DNA of 64,000 nt. Origin: Xanthocytophaga flava (lineage in GTDB: Bacteria > Bacteroidota > Bacteroidia > Cytophagales > 172606-1). Position 1 is the stretch's first letter. Every line of letters begins with the position of its first letter. The stretch covers positions 496,001-560,000 of the forward strand of contig NZ_JASJOR010000001.1 of NCBI RefSeq assembly GCF_030068545.1, in the 5' to 3' direction. The translations under genes and the position numbers were made by a program. This document shows positions 19,517 to 28,900 of the stretch, piece after piece. The notes under the pieces are model-generated. The model worked only from the letters and a program-made list of their open reading frames with translations. It did not search any database and was not told the DNA's origin.

Positions 19517-20068
19517 ATGAACTACTCTGTTCTAACAGATAAAATCTTCACAATTGAAGACTTTTTGTTGCCATCAGAATGTCATACATATATAACACTA
19601 AGCGAAAATCTTGGTTATGAACCCGCCAAAGTAACTACAGAGAAAGGGGAAAGTGTTTTGGAGGAAGTGCGAAACAATAATCGTACATTTTATAAAAGTG
19701 AAGATCTGGCAGAGATTCTATGGCATAAAGTACAATCTTTTGCTCCTGCTAAGATTGGTAACAGTTATGCAATTGGTCTGAATGAGTTATTTCGTTTTTA
19801 TAAATATCAGCCTGGACATCGGTTTAAAAGACATCAGGATCAAAGTTATATACGTAATGCAACAGAAGCCAGCTACTTTACATTTATGATTTACCTGAAT
19901 GATAATTTTTCAGGTGGCGATACTCTATTTACTAATCTGAAGGTTCAACCTAAAGAAGGCATGGCTTTGATATTCCTACATAGTTTGTATCATGAAGGTA
20001 GTGAAGTCACCCAGGGTATGAAGTATGTATTGCGAAGTGATATCATGTACAGATTTGAAGAAGATTGA
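19517..20068 (+). CDS. 2OG-Fe(II) oxygenase, prolyl-4-hydroxylase-like
   Basis: 183 residues covering a minimal double-stranded beta-helix dioxygenase. The iron ligands are His106 and Asp108 (RHQDQSY) and His159 (LYHEGSEV), and Arg173 (YVLRSDIMY) would bind 2-oxoglutarate. The GGDTLF motif after the HxD pair is typical of the prolyl-hydroxylase-like (P4Hc) branch rather than AlkB. It has no signal peptide, so it acts in the cytoplasm. The substrate is unknown: a protein side chain or a small molecule. It is cotranscribed with the S24 repressor, which would make it damage- or signal-responsive; that link is inference. Confidence 0.85.
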   Translation: MNYSVLTDKIFTIEDFLLPSECHTYITLSENLGYEPAKVTTEKGESVLEEVRNNNRTFYKSEDLAEILWHKVQSFAPAKIGNSYAIGLNELFRFYKYQPGHRFKRHQDQSYIRNATEASYFTFMIYLNDNFSGGDTLFTNLKVQPKEGMALIFLHSLYHEGSEVTQGMKYVLRSDIMYRFEED

Positions 20069-20529
20069 AAAAAATAACCTACTAGTAAAAGATGAAAGTT
20101 ATATTATGATAAAAATCATTCATCCCTTACTTATCCATCCTAGTATGGAAACAGACTATTCTTTAGCATTCTCCTATTCTTCCTGAATTACTTTTCACAC
20201 CTATATCTGCCAGCCTATTTATCCTCCTTTTTGCAAAATAAAATAACCTGTTTTACACAGTTCCAATTTTCCTGTATGCCCAGTAAGCATACAGGAAAAT
20301 CTGTTATTTTATTACTGATATAGCTCACAACAAACTCTTTATCAATAGACACAGGCAAAAAACAATAATTTATCCGCATTATTTACATGTTCTCAAATTA
20401 AATAGTACACCTATAATAAAGCTTACAATTAAATCATATCATCTTGATAGATAAGCAACTATTTTTACACCGTCATTTCAACAGTCTAAAAACATCTAAA
20501 TACATGATAGTATTTAGGTTTCACCCCAA
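20069..20529. other. Intergenic region with terminator and leader inverted repeat
   Basis: No gene seen. It contains a strong hairpin at 20266-20300 and a perfect 8-bp inverted repeat, CTAAATAC/GTATTTAG (20496-20503 and 20510-20517), that ends 12 bases before the next ATG. The repeat could mask the start region in mRNA or be an operator. Confidence 0.5.
20266..20300 (+). terminator. Hairpin terminator downstream of the oxygenase gene
   Basis: A perfect 14-bp stem, ATTTTCCTGTATGC (20266-20279) with GCATACAGGAAAAT (20287-20300), has a 7-nt loop and is followed by CTGTTATTTTATT. It lies about 200 bases beyond the oxygenase stop. Confidence 0.65.
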
Positions 20530-21597
20530 ATGATGAAAAATATACTAGCCTATCTTCTGGTACTCCTGGGTATGAACATATCGTTTGGACAAGCCTCCTA
20601 TCCAACGTCTTCCAATGTAACCGAATCAATTACCTGCATTGCATGTTCTGTTACCTCTGCCAGCCAAGCCTTGAATAATAATCCAACAGATTATGCTACG
20701 GTCCATGTTGGTATTAGTGTTATTTCAGTTATTAATCTGGATCTGGTATTTTCACCTTCGCAACCAGGAGGGTCAACTATAGCTATTGTTGTAGAAGATC
20801 CTACTGCAACACTGGATCTCTTGAGTGGTGTTACCTATACCCTTCGAAATGGAGGTAGTACAGTTAGTAATTCAGGATGGGGAATGATGCCTTACAATGG
20901 TTCTTCTACTCAGAAATTGCTCTATACAACAGCTTCCGCAGCTTTTAACACTATTCGAATAAGCCTTTTTGGTGTATTATCTGTTGATAAAACATTACGA
21001 GTATATTCTGCCGCCTCTGCTAGCGGATACATTCCGCTCCCTGTTAACTTTATACAGTTTGCAGGAGTTGCACATACGAATGAAGTTCAGTTAACATGGA
21101 CAACTGCCAGTGAAAAGAACAATCAATATTTTGAGATGATGAGAAGCTCAGATGGTGCCAATTGGCAAACCATTGGCACTATTGATGGTGGAGGTAATTC
21201 ACAGAGCCCACTACAATATGAATATACAGATGAAAATCCGTTGAAGGGCAAAAACTACTACAAACTCAAACAGGTGGATTATGATGAAAAGCATAGTTTT
21301 TCAAAGATAATCTCTGTAACAGTAACTTCCGGGCAGGAAAGCAGTATTTTATTATCTCCAAATCCAATAGTAAAGCAATCTACAATCTGGCTACAGTTAC
21401 CTGACACCCAAAGTCAGCAGGAGAGTATAACTGTTTATTTATCTGATCTACAAGGCAGATCTTTAAGCAAACAAATTGTACCTCTAAATGGCAATTCAGG
21501 TCAGCTTACAATAAATCCACAATGGGAACCAGGAGTATACATTTTACGAATAGACACTCCTGGTGCTACTGAACAAAAAAGAATTGTGATACATTGA
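20530..21597 (+). CDS. Secreted protein with T9SS sorting domain
   Basis: 355 residues. The Sec signal MMKNILAYLLVLLGMNISFG is cleaved near QASY. The N-terminal 150 residues are Ser/Thr-rich beta structure without a recognised family. Residues about 170-265 carry a fibronectin-like block (VQLTWTTASEKNNQYFEMMRS, then YYKLKQVDYD) common in Cytophagales T9SS cargo. The final 80 residues are the type A sorting domain (LSPNPIVKQSTIWL, then GVYILRIDTPG and KRIVIH). The product should cross the outer membrane through the type IX system and be anchored or released at the surface. Ligand unknown. Confidence 0.85.
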   Translation: MMKNILAYLLVLLGMNISFGQASYPTSSNVTESITCIACSVTSASQALNNNPTDYATVHVGISVISVINLDLVFSPSQPGGSTIAIVVEDPTATLDLLSGVTYTLRNGGSTVSNSGWGMMPYNGSSTQKLLYTTASAAFNTIRISLFGVLSVDKTLRVYSAASASGYIPLPVNFIQFAGVAHTNEVQLTWTTASEKNNQYFEMMRSSDGANWQTIGTIDGGGNSQSPLQYEYTDENPLKGKNYYKLKQVDYDEKHSFSKIISVTVTSGQESSILLSPNPIVKQSTIWLQLPDTQSQQESITVYLSDLQGRSLSKQIVPLNGNSGQLTINPQWEPGVYILRIDTPGATEQKRIVIH

Positions 21598-21602
21598 TTA
21601 TC

Positions 21603-21640
21603 TCCTCCATCTATTTTTATTACTCAAAATAGATGGAGGA
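21603..21640. terminator. Bidirectional terminator between convergent genes
   Basis: A perfect 15-bp stem, TCCTCCATCTATTTT (21603-21617) with AAAATAGATGGAGGA (21626-21640), has an 8-nt loop. It sits between the T9SS cargo stop and the last gene of locus 1. Confidence 0.85.
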
Positions 21641-21656
21641 ATCTGAGAACTTTCAG

Positions 21657-23675
21657 CTATCCTTGCCTAGGCACAAAAAGGACTGCATCTGCAATAATAG
21701 AGCCATTGGCATTAGCGTTAGAGATCTCTACATAACTGCTTTTGCCTTTGGGAAAAGAATACTCTCCAAGCAATACCCATTCTCCGGCAGTTTGCCCTTC
21801 TACACGAATATCAGCCTCCTTTATTGTCAATGCTTTCACTTCTTTGCCATTGGTAATGGTAATAGTTGTTTCACTAGCCGCATTTTTTACTTTAGGAAAA
21901 TACATATACACAGCATACTTTCCGGCCGTAATCACTTCCGGTACAAATCGCACCGCCTTTTTCTCCTTTCCCTGGCTATCATCTGCCAGCCATGAAGGTC
22001 CATAACTTCCACCAGGATTATGCTCGCTTTTCCAATTTCCTGTTAATACCGTGTGGACTTTATCCTGATCATCTACTAAAATATCTGCGGGACTATTATC
22101 CATCAGAGGATTTGTCTTCAACCATTGCTGAAGCTTCTGGACGTCAATCTTTTGCACAGTCTGCTTACTATCTATAGCCAAACTGGCTGCTAATGCAGAT
22201 GATTGAGCTAATACCATAAAAACAGGCTCCATTCGGATAGATCCATAGGCAATGTGAGTTGCGGATAAACATACAGGAACCAACAAATTACCACATTCGC
22301 TCTCTTTGGGAATCAATGACCGATAGGCTATCGGATAAGGAGGAAAACCACCAATCTGTACATCCCCTTCATTTTTGACCATTTTAACACCATCTTTTTC
22401 GATAACTATACGTTGACAATTATGTGAGTCCATAGTATAGGCAGCCATACCCACCCCATCCTTTACAGTCTCTTTGCCCTGACAGTTAGCCTGAGTCATT
22501 ACATACGCTCCAATCATCCGGCGAGCTTCCCGTACATACATCTGAGGAGACCAGTTTCCATTGTCTGTGTATTCATCTTTAGGATATCCCCATCGTTTCA
22601 TTTCTGTACGGAGATGCTCAGGTACACGAGGATCATTGCCTACAAAATACAAGAATCCTTTGGTGTACAATTCATGTTCTTTCTGAATCTGAGCTCTGCG
22701 GGTATAGTCAGCCTCAGGATAGTCATAGTTCATTCCAATCATATCTGTCGAGAAAGGTCCATTGTTGTTGATATCTGTTTTGTTATTGGGCATAAGATCG
22801 GGTTTCATAATCAGATTAAATGGCCGATTCGGCTCTTTCTCCATCACCCGCAACAATAGCTCATACTTTTCAGGATCATATCCTTCCGGTTTAGTAATTG
22901 GGATCTGATTAGAAGGATCACTTGTCAAACAAATCCGAAAATTATAGGTCTGTACTTTTTTATCACCTGAACCTGTTGGAGGTAGAGCAGCAGGACTAAT
23001 CCCCCAAAGTAATCCGCTTTCCGGCTTTCCGGGTATTTTATAAGGGTCAATCCCATCTACAAATTGATGTTTATTGAGCAGTTGTACTCCATTATAGGTT
23101 TCATTATATAGTTTGTTGTCTTCTCTCCCTACAAAATAGCTTACACCAGCCTTAGCCATCAAATCACCCTCATAGGTACAATCCATAAACATTTTAGCTT
23201 TAATAACATGATTGGTTGCACTAGAAGGCTTATCAGAGTTTTCAATCACAATTTCCTGAATAGTGGTACCTTGCTTTTTAACAGAAGACAAACGATAACT
23301 ATATAACACCTGCACATTGCCCTTAGAGATATATTCTTTGAAGAGATTCTCAGCTACATGAGGTTCAAATATCCATTGTTCAAATTTGCCATAATGCTTT
23401 CCTATACGACGATAATAGTCACGTGCTAGCCCTGTAATTGCATATTTATTACCAATGTCTGTATAGCCTAGTCCTCCTGTGGTAAGTCCACCCAGGTGTT
23501 TGCCTGGTTCAATCAAAATCACAGATTTCCCGGCTTTCTTAGCAGTATAAGCTGCCATTACACCTGCCGATGATCCACCATATACACAAATATCTACTGA
23601 AGTAGTTACCTGCTGTGCCCAAAGAGAATGCGAAAACACAGGCAAAAGAAGAAATAGAAGAATCAATTTTCTCAT
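21657..23675 (-). CDS. Secreted FAD-dependent oxidoreductase with golvesin/xanthan-lyase-like C-terminal domain
   Basis: 672 residues. The signal MRKLILLFLLLPVFSHSLWA ends at AQQ. The dinucleotide-binding site follows at once: VDICVYGGSSAGVMAAYTA, then IEPGKHLGGLTTGGLG. The middle (to about residue 520) fits the FAD_oxidored family found beside SusC/SusD genes, including FMDCTYEGDLMAKAG and the late flavin-contact region MEPVFMVLAQSSALAASLA. Residues about 550-672 form a beta sandwich with HNPGGSYGPSW and ADAVLFV, the pattern of golvesin/xanthan-lyase carbohydrate-binding domains. It probably oxidises a sugar or uronic acid in the periplasm; the exact substrate is unknown. It is the last gene of locus 1. 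Confidence 0.85.
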   Translation of the reverse strand: MRKLILLFLLLPVFSHSLWAQQVTTSVDICVYGGSSAGVMAAYTAKKAGKSVILIEPGKHLGGLTTGGLGYTDIGNKYAITGLARDYYRRIGKHYGKFEQWIFEPHVAENLFKEYISKGNVQVLYSYRLSSVKKQGTTIQEIVIENSDKPSSATNHVIKAKMFMDCTYEGDLMAKAGVSYFVGREDNKLYNETYNGVQLLNKHQFVDGIDPYKIPGKPESGLLWGISPAALPPTGSGDKKVQTYNFRICLTSDPSNQIPITKPEGYDPEKYELLLRVMEKEPNRPFNLIMKPDLMPNNKTDINNNGPFSTDMIGMNYDYPEADYTRRAQIQKEHELYTKGFLYFVGNDPRVPEHLRTEMKRWGYPKDEYTDNGNWSPQMYVREARRMIGAYVMTQANCQGKETVKDGVGMAAYTMDSHNCQRIVIEKDGVKMVKNEGDVQIGGFPPYPIAYRSLIPKESECGNLLVPVCLSATHIAYGSIRMEPVFMVLAQSSALAASLAIDSKQTVQKIDVQKLQQWLKTNPLMDNSPADILVDDQDKVHTVLTGNWKSEHNPGGSYGPSWLADDSQGKEKKAVRFVPEVITAGKYAVYMYFPKVKNAASETTITITNGKEVKALTIKEADIRVEGQTAGEWVLLGEYSFPKGKSSYVEISNANANGSIIADAVLFVPRQG

Positions 23676-23699
23676 AAGTATAAAACAAGGTGTAAAGGA

Positions 23700-24422
23700 T
23701 TAGCTATTGAGTAACTTCTGCAAATAGGTAGGATAGTTTTGTCCATCGGCATCTCCCATAGTAATACTATCCCCAAAACATACTACTTTATTATGAGGTA
23801 AACCTTTCAAAGTAATATACTGATACACAGCTACCGCCATAACCCGATATCCATCTGCGGTAGGATGCACACCATCTGTCTTACCACTATTGATCTCATT
23901 TTTAAGCAGACTCATTGCCGAAAGTCCAATTTCTCCTGTCTTTTCAAAAATATGATGCATATCCAGAAATGAAAGATTTTTCTGCTCAGATATTCTATGA
24001 ATCACCTCATTGACTTTGGACCTACGCAACGCTGGTCCGTCAGGAGCATAAAACTGAACAGGATGCCGGGTAAATAAGTACGGTTCATACACAGGCAAAA
24101 TACTCATAACAAGTATCTTACTCTTGATTTTTAGTAACTTCTCAACCAGAGTCTGATAATTACTAGTGTATTCTTCCAGTGGCACATGTTTCATACTGTT
24201 CATATCGTTGGTACCTACCATCAGAATGGTCAAGTCAGGATTATGCTGTAGACAATCCTTTTCTATTCGTGCCAGAAGATCACGTGTATTATTCCCTCCT
24301 ATTCCGGCATTAATTACCAAAGAAGGCTGATCCATAGAAAGCGTTTGTGGTTCTATATCAGGCAAAGAGGCCACAAAAGGAATTGTGGCCAATGATCGTT
24401 CTATAAAGTCTCTTCGTTTCAC
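23700..24422 (-). CDS. Circularly permuted SGNH/GDSL hydrolase, Tat-type signal
   Basis: 240 residues, with MKRRDFIERSLATIPFVASLP as a twin-arginine-like export signal. All SGNH blocks are present but in rotated order. Block II comes first (VINAGIGGNNTRDLL, Gly/Asn 42-44), then block III (VGTNDM, Asn72), then block V (DGVHPTADGY, Asp183 and His186), and block I with the nucleophile is last (KVVCFGDSITMGD, Ser219), followed by YPTYLQKLLNS. In ordinary members the GDS block is N-terminal and runs through YPAYLQ-like sequence directly into the VINAG strand. Here that junction is cut and the old termini are joined by ITLKGLPHN. It is probably a carbohydrate deacetylase of the locus 1 glycan. No frameshift explanation is needed, because both neighbours are complete. 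Confidence 0.88.
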   Translation of the reverse strand: MKRRDFIERSLATIPFVASLPDIEPQTLSMDQPSLVINAGIGGNNTRDLLARIEKDCLQHNPDLTILMVGTNDMNSMKHVPLEEYTSNYQTLVEKLLKIKSKILVMSILPVYEPYLFTRHPVQFYAPDGPALRRSKVNEVIHRISEQKNLSFLDMHHIFEKTGEIGLSAMSLLKNEINSGKTDGVHPTADGYRVMAVAVYQYITLKGLPHNKVVCFGDSITMGDADGQNYPTYLQKLLNS

Positions 24423-24437
24423 AGGTTTAACAGGCTA

Positions 24438-25871
24438 TCAATAATCAGGATTTTGTTCTAATAGAGGATTAACGTCTCTTTCGGTTTGTGGAATAGGAAA
24501 CAGATAGTGTCTTTCTTCCACAACGATGTCAGGATTCTGTGCTTTTAAGGCTGAAATGAGCCGCCGTGTTCGGGCCAGGTCATACCAGCGATGTCCCTCA
24601 AATGCCAGTTCAAGTCGCCTTTCCAATAAAACACTATTCCGAAACTCATCCTGTGTCAATCCTTCAGCCAGATCATCCAGCCCAGCCCGATTTCGTATGC
24701 GATTTACAGCCTTATAAGCATCTGAATTATTAGCTCCCAGCTCGTTTAATGCTTCAGCATACATCAACAGCACATCTGCATAGCGGATAATCGGAAAATT
24801 GTTACTCCCTTCTCCATTGGCAGTAGCTGTAGGGTCCAGGTATTTATTTACATAACAAGGAAAGGTAATACTAGCGGGAGCAGCAGGTGTACTGGTAGCC
24901 GAGTACAATCGCAGGGTAACGTCGCGTCTCTTATCATTTTCAGAGTAAGCTTCATATAGATTCTGTGTAGCAGGATCATCCCCAAAGCCAGCGATATTAT
25001 TCACTTTGTCAAACGGAGGGCGCATGTATCCCTGCATAAAACTTCCTTCATTAAATCCCCCGCCCATAGCCTGAATCTCAAAGACAGCCTCTTTTCCATT
25101 CTTGTTAGCAATTAGAAATGCTTCGGCATAGTTAGTCCACAAATCATAAATTCCAAGATCTATCACTTCTTTGGCTTTGGTAGCAGCTTTCTCCCATTCC
25201 TGACGTGTTAGATACACTTTTGCCAATAATGCCTTGGCTGCTCCCTGAGTAACTCGCCCTATTTCAGCAGCGGAATAGCTGACAGGCAAAACAGATTCTG
25301 CTTCTGTAAAATCTTTGATAATTTGTGAGTATACTTCTTCTACAGAAGATCTGGCAATGGTGAGATTATTGAGAGATGTAGTCTCGGTTAATACAATAGG
25401 TACGCCTCCAAAAAGCCTTACCAGCGTAAAGTAATAAAATCCACGCAGTAATGTAGCTTCTGCCACATATCGCTTTTTCAAGGCGTCATCCATGCTGATG
25501 CCAGGTACACGTCCAATAACTGTATTGGCCTGATTAATCCCTCTATAGCAAGCTGACCATACACTCTGAAAGGTAGTGGTAGCAGGCGTGAAGGTATATT
25601 TGTCCAGATCATTTTTTGCCTGATTGGCAGTTGATCGGCCTCCACCCCACTCTGCATCATCAGTAGCCTGATCCTGTAAAATCCACATCAGCTGATTATA
25701 TAGGTTATTATAGTTCATCTGATCATAGACAGCACTTACAGCGGATCTAGCATCATCCGCATTTTTATAAAAGTTATCAGGTGTAAAGCTGGACTCAGGA
25801 GATTGATCCAGTATTCCACAGCCTGATACCAGAATAAATACTACTGTATAAAAAGTGTTTCGGATTTTCAT
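24438..25871 (-). CDS. SusD/RagB-family glycan-binding lipoprotein
   Basis: 477 residues from MKIRNTFYTVVFILVSGCGI, a lipoprotein signal with lipobox VSGC. The frame extends upstream into the SusC gene, but those residues precede the signal and are unlikely to be translated. It carries the SusD core: FTPDNFYKNADDARSAVSAVYDQMN, TPR-like helices with LLRGFYYFTLVRLFGGVPIV, and the C-terminal RYADVLLMYAEALNELG, RNRAGL, LLERRLELAFEGHRWYDLAR block. It forms the lid of the SusC transporter at the cell surface and selects the oligosaccharide, whose identity cannot be read here. Confidence 0.93.
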   Translation of the reverse strand: MKIRNTFYTVVFILVSGCGILDQSPESSFTPDNFYKNADDARSAVSAVYDQMNYNNLYNQLMWILQDQATDDAEWGGGRSTANQAKNDLDKYTFTPATTTFQSVWSACYRGINQANTVIGRVPGISMDDALKKRYVAEATLLRGFYYFTLVRLFGGVPIVLTETTSLNNLTIARSSVEEVYSQIIKDFTEAESVLPVSYSAAEIGRVTQGAAKALLAKVYLTRQEWEKAATKAKEVIDLGIYDLWTNYAEAFLIANKNGKEAVFEIQAMGGGFNEGSFMQGYMRPPFDKVNNIAGFGDDPATQNLYEAYSENDKRRDVTLRLYSATSTPAAPASITFPCYVNKYLDPTATANGEGSNNFPIIRYADVLLMYAEALNELGANNSDAYKAVNRIRNRAGLDDLAEGLTQDEFRNSVLLERRLELAFEGHRWYDLARTRRLISALKAQNPDIVVEERHYLFPIPQTERDVNPLLEQNPDY

Positions 25872-25935
25872 ATCTGAATGATTTATCTTCAGTGGCATAA
25901 AAATGAACAGGTTGTAAAGAATGCTTCCACAACAA

Positions 25936-28900
25936 TCAGAAGCCAATATTTAACCCAAATAACAATGTTTTGGCAGCAGGATATCCTCCATAGTCAAAGC
26001 CCTGGCTACGACTATCCTGTCCGAAACGGTTTACTTCCGGATCAAAGCCTGAATAACGGGTCCATGTCATGAAATTCTGGGCAGTAACATAAAAACGGGC
26101 TGACTGAATCTTAATCGCCTTTAGCAACGTATTTGGCAGATTATATGCCAGCTGAACATTCCGAAGCCTTAAATAAGAGCCATCTTCTATCTGACGAGTG
26201 GAAATACGATTGGCAGGACGGGTAGTAGAAGCTCTCGGTATGTCAGTGTTCGTGTTGGTTGGTGTCCAGCGATTGAGCATATCCCGATTCTGATTAGTGG
26301 TGCCATTCAAATATTCCAGTTCAAAACGGTTGGCGTTCAGAATATCATTTCCATACACTCCTTGAAAGAATACAGTTAGTTCTACTCCTTTATAGGAAAA
26401 CGTATTGGTAATGCCACCAATAAACTTAGGCTGAGCTCTGCCAATGATGACACGATCCAAGTCGTTGATCTTTTTATCATTATTCAAATCAGCATACTTC
26501 CGATCTCCAGGTTTCTTAGCACTGGCATCTACCAGCTGTGTCAATTCGTCTGCTGTCTGATACACACCATTTGTCACATAGCCATAAAAAGATCCTAGTG
26601 ACTCACCCACCCGAATAATACCTGAATTCGTATTTTGTGCGACATTGGCCACATTCCCTGCAAAAATCTGAGGTGCTCCACCAATGTCTAACACTGTATT
26701 CCGATTGGAGGCAAAGTTGATATCAGTAGTCCATTTAAAATCACCAACCAGATTGCGGGAAGATACACTAACCTCAATCCCTTTGTTTTCTACTTTCCCC
26801 AGGTTTTTGATAGCACTGGAATATCCGGAAGTACTTGGAATGGTAACACTTAACAACAGGTCACGAGTCCGCTTCAGATACACATCGGCAGTAAGTGTAA
26901 TCCGATCCTGTAGAAATCCAATGTCTATACCTGCATCAGCCTGAGCTGTCGTTTCCCATGATAAATCCGGATTGGCAGCCTGATTGGGGCCAATACCAGT
27001 AGAAACAACATTACCAATGATATAATTTTGTGTACTCAACAACGAATAGGCAGGGTAGTTTCCAATCCCATCCTGGTTACCTGTTAGTCCATAGGAGGTA
27101 CGTAGTTTTAGATCACTTAGGATTCTATTATTTTTTAGAAAAGATTCTTCAGAAACTCGCCATGCAAAGGCAGCAGAGGGGAAATAGCCAAATCGTTTGT
27201 TCTCGCCAAACCGTGAAGAACCGTCGGCACGAAAGGAAACTGTAAACAAGTATTTATCTTTTAGCCCATAGTTGATACGAGCCAGATAAGAAACCAGTCC
27301 CCAGGTTCCGATTCCAGAAGAAGGTATCAAAGCGACAGAACCAGTTCCCAGATCTCCGGTTTCCAGAATGTCGTTGACAAAGTTACGAGAAGCAGCCCGA
27401 CTGCTCTCTGTACGGTTTGCCTGTTGTGTATATCCAAGTAGGACATTCAGATTATGGACAGAATTAAATGTTTTGGTATAGGTAAGCAGGTTTTCATTGA
27501 GCCAGGTAATGGATTGAGCATTAAAGATAGCCGCTGATCCACCCTGAGCCAGCCCGCTCTGTACTGTTCTGGGATCATAACGGTCCTGCTTTTGCAGAAT
27601 GCCATCCAATCCAAATGAAATTTTCAGATTTAATCCTTCCAGAATCTGATATTCGCCAAAGATGTTTCCAAAAATACGATAGGCTGTATTACGATTCTTC
27701 CCATCTCTGGCTAGGGCAACTGGATTATCTGCAGTAAAATTCAAGGCAGGATTTGTAATTACATACGAACCATCTTCATTACGTACCGGTAAAATGGGTG
27801 GATATTGCAAAGCCGCTATTGTCACTAATCCGGCACTGCCTAAATCACCATCTGTACGTGACTGATTGGTTAGCGTCCGGTTTATCGTTAAGCTGTTTCC
27901 AATTTTAATTTTGTTATTGAGCTTTCTGTCTAGGTTCGTACGAAAGGAATATCGGTCAAAATTAGAGTTAATGACAATGCCGTTCTGATTAAAATATCCG
28001 GCAGTAACTGCATATTGTGTTTTCTCATCTCCTCCTGACATAGAGAACTGATAATTACTGATTGGGGCGGTACGGAATATCTCATCCTGCCAGTCAGTTC
28101 CTTTACCAAACGCATTAATTTGTTCCTGTGTATAGATAGGAGAACGCCCTTCATTTGTATTTGCCTCATTGACCATAGCCGCATATTCACTGGCATTAAG
28201 AACAGGATACTTACGTCGTACCTGCTGAATGCCGTAATACGCCTCAAATGAAACATTCGCTTTTCCAGCTTTACCACGTTTTGTAGTAATAATCACCACC
28301 CCATTGGCACCCCGAGATCCATAAATAGCTGTTGAAGAAGCATCTTTTAAAACAGTGAGGGATTCAATATCTGAAGGATTAAGAGTACTCAATACATTAA
28401 AACTTGAACCACTGCTGGCACCATCATTTTTAAACGGAATGCCATCAATTACATACAGTGGTTCATTATCTCCCTGAATAGAGTTGCCACCCCGTATACG
28501 AATAGTAGTACTCCCTCCGGGAGCCGCTGAATTTTGAGTGATTTGTACACCTGCAGCCCGTCCCTGCAACGACTGATCAATGGATGTTACTGCAACTTTC
28601 TTGATTTCATCAACAGATACAGTTGAAACAGAGCCTGTCAGATCCGTTTTGCGTACCTGTCCATAGGCAATCACCACTACTTCTCCCAATGCTTTAATGT
28701 CTGGCACCAGTTTTATGTCAATTTGTGACTGGGTGCCAACAGGTAACTCTTCTAAGGTATACCCGATGAAACTAAACACCAGTACAGCCTTTTCATCAGC
28801 AACAGTTAACTTATACTGCCCCTGTGCATTGGTTGTTGTACCATTGGTAGTTCCTTTTTCAGAAACACTCACACCTACCATAGGACTTCCATTTTCATCC

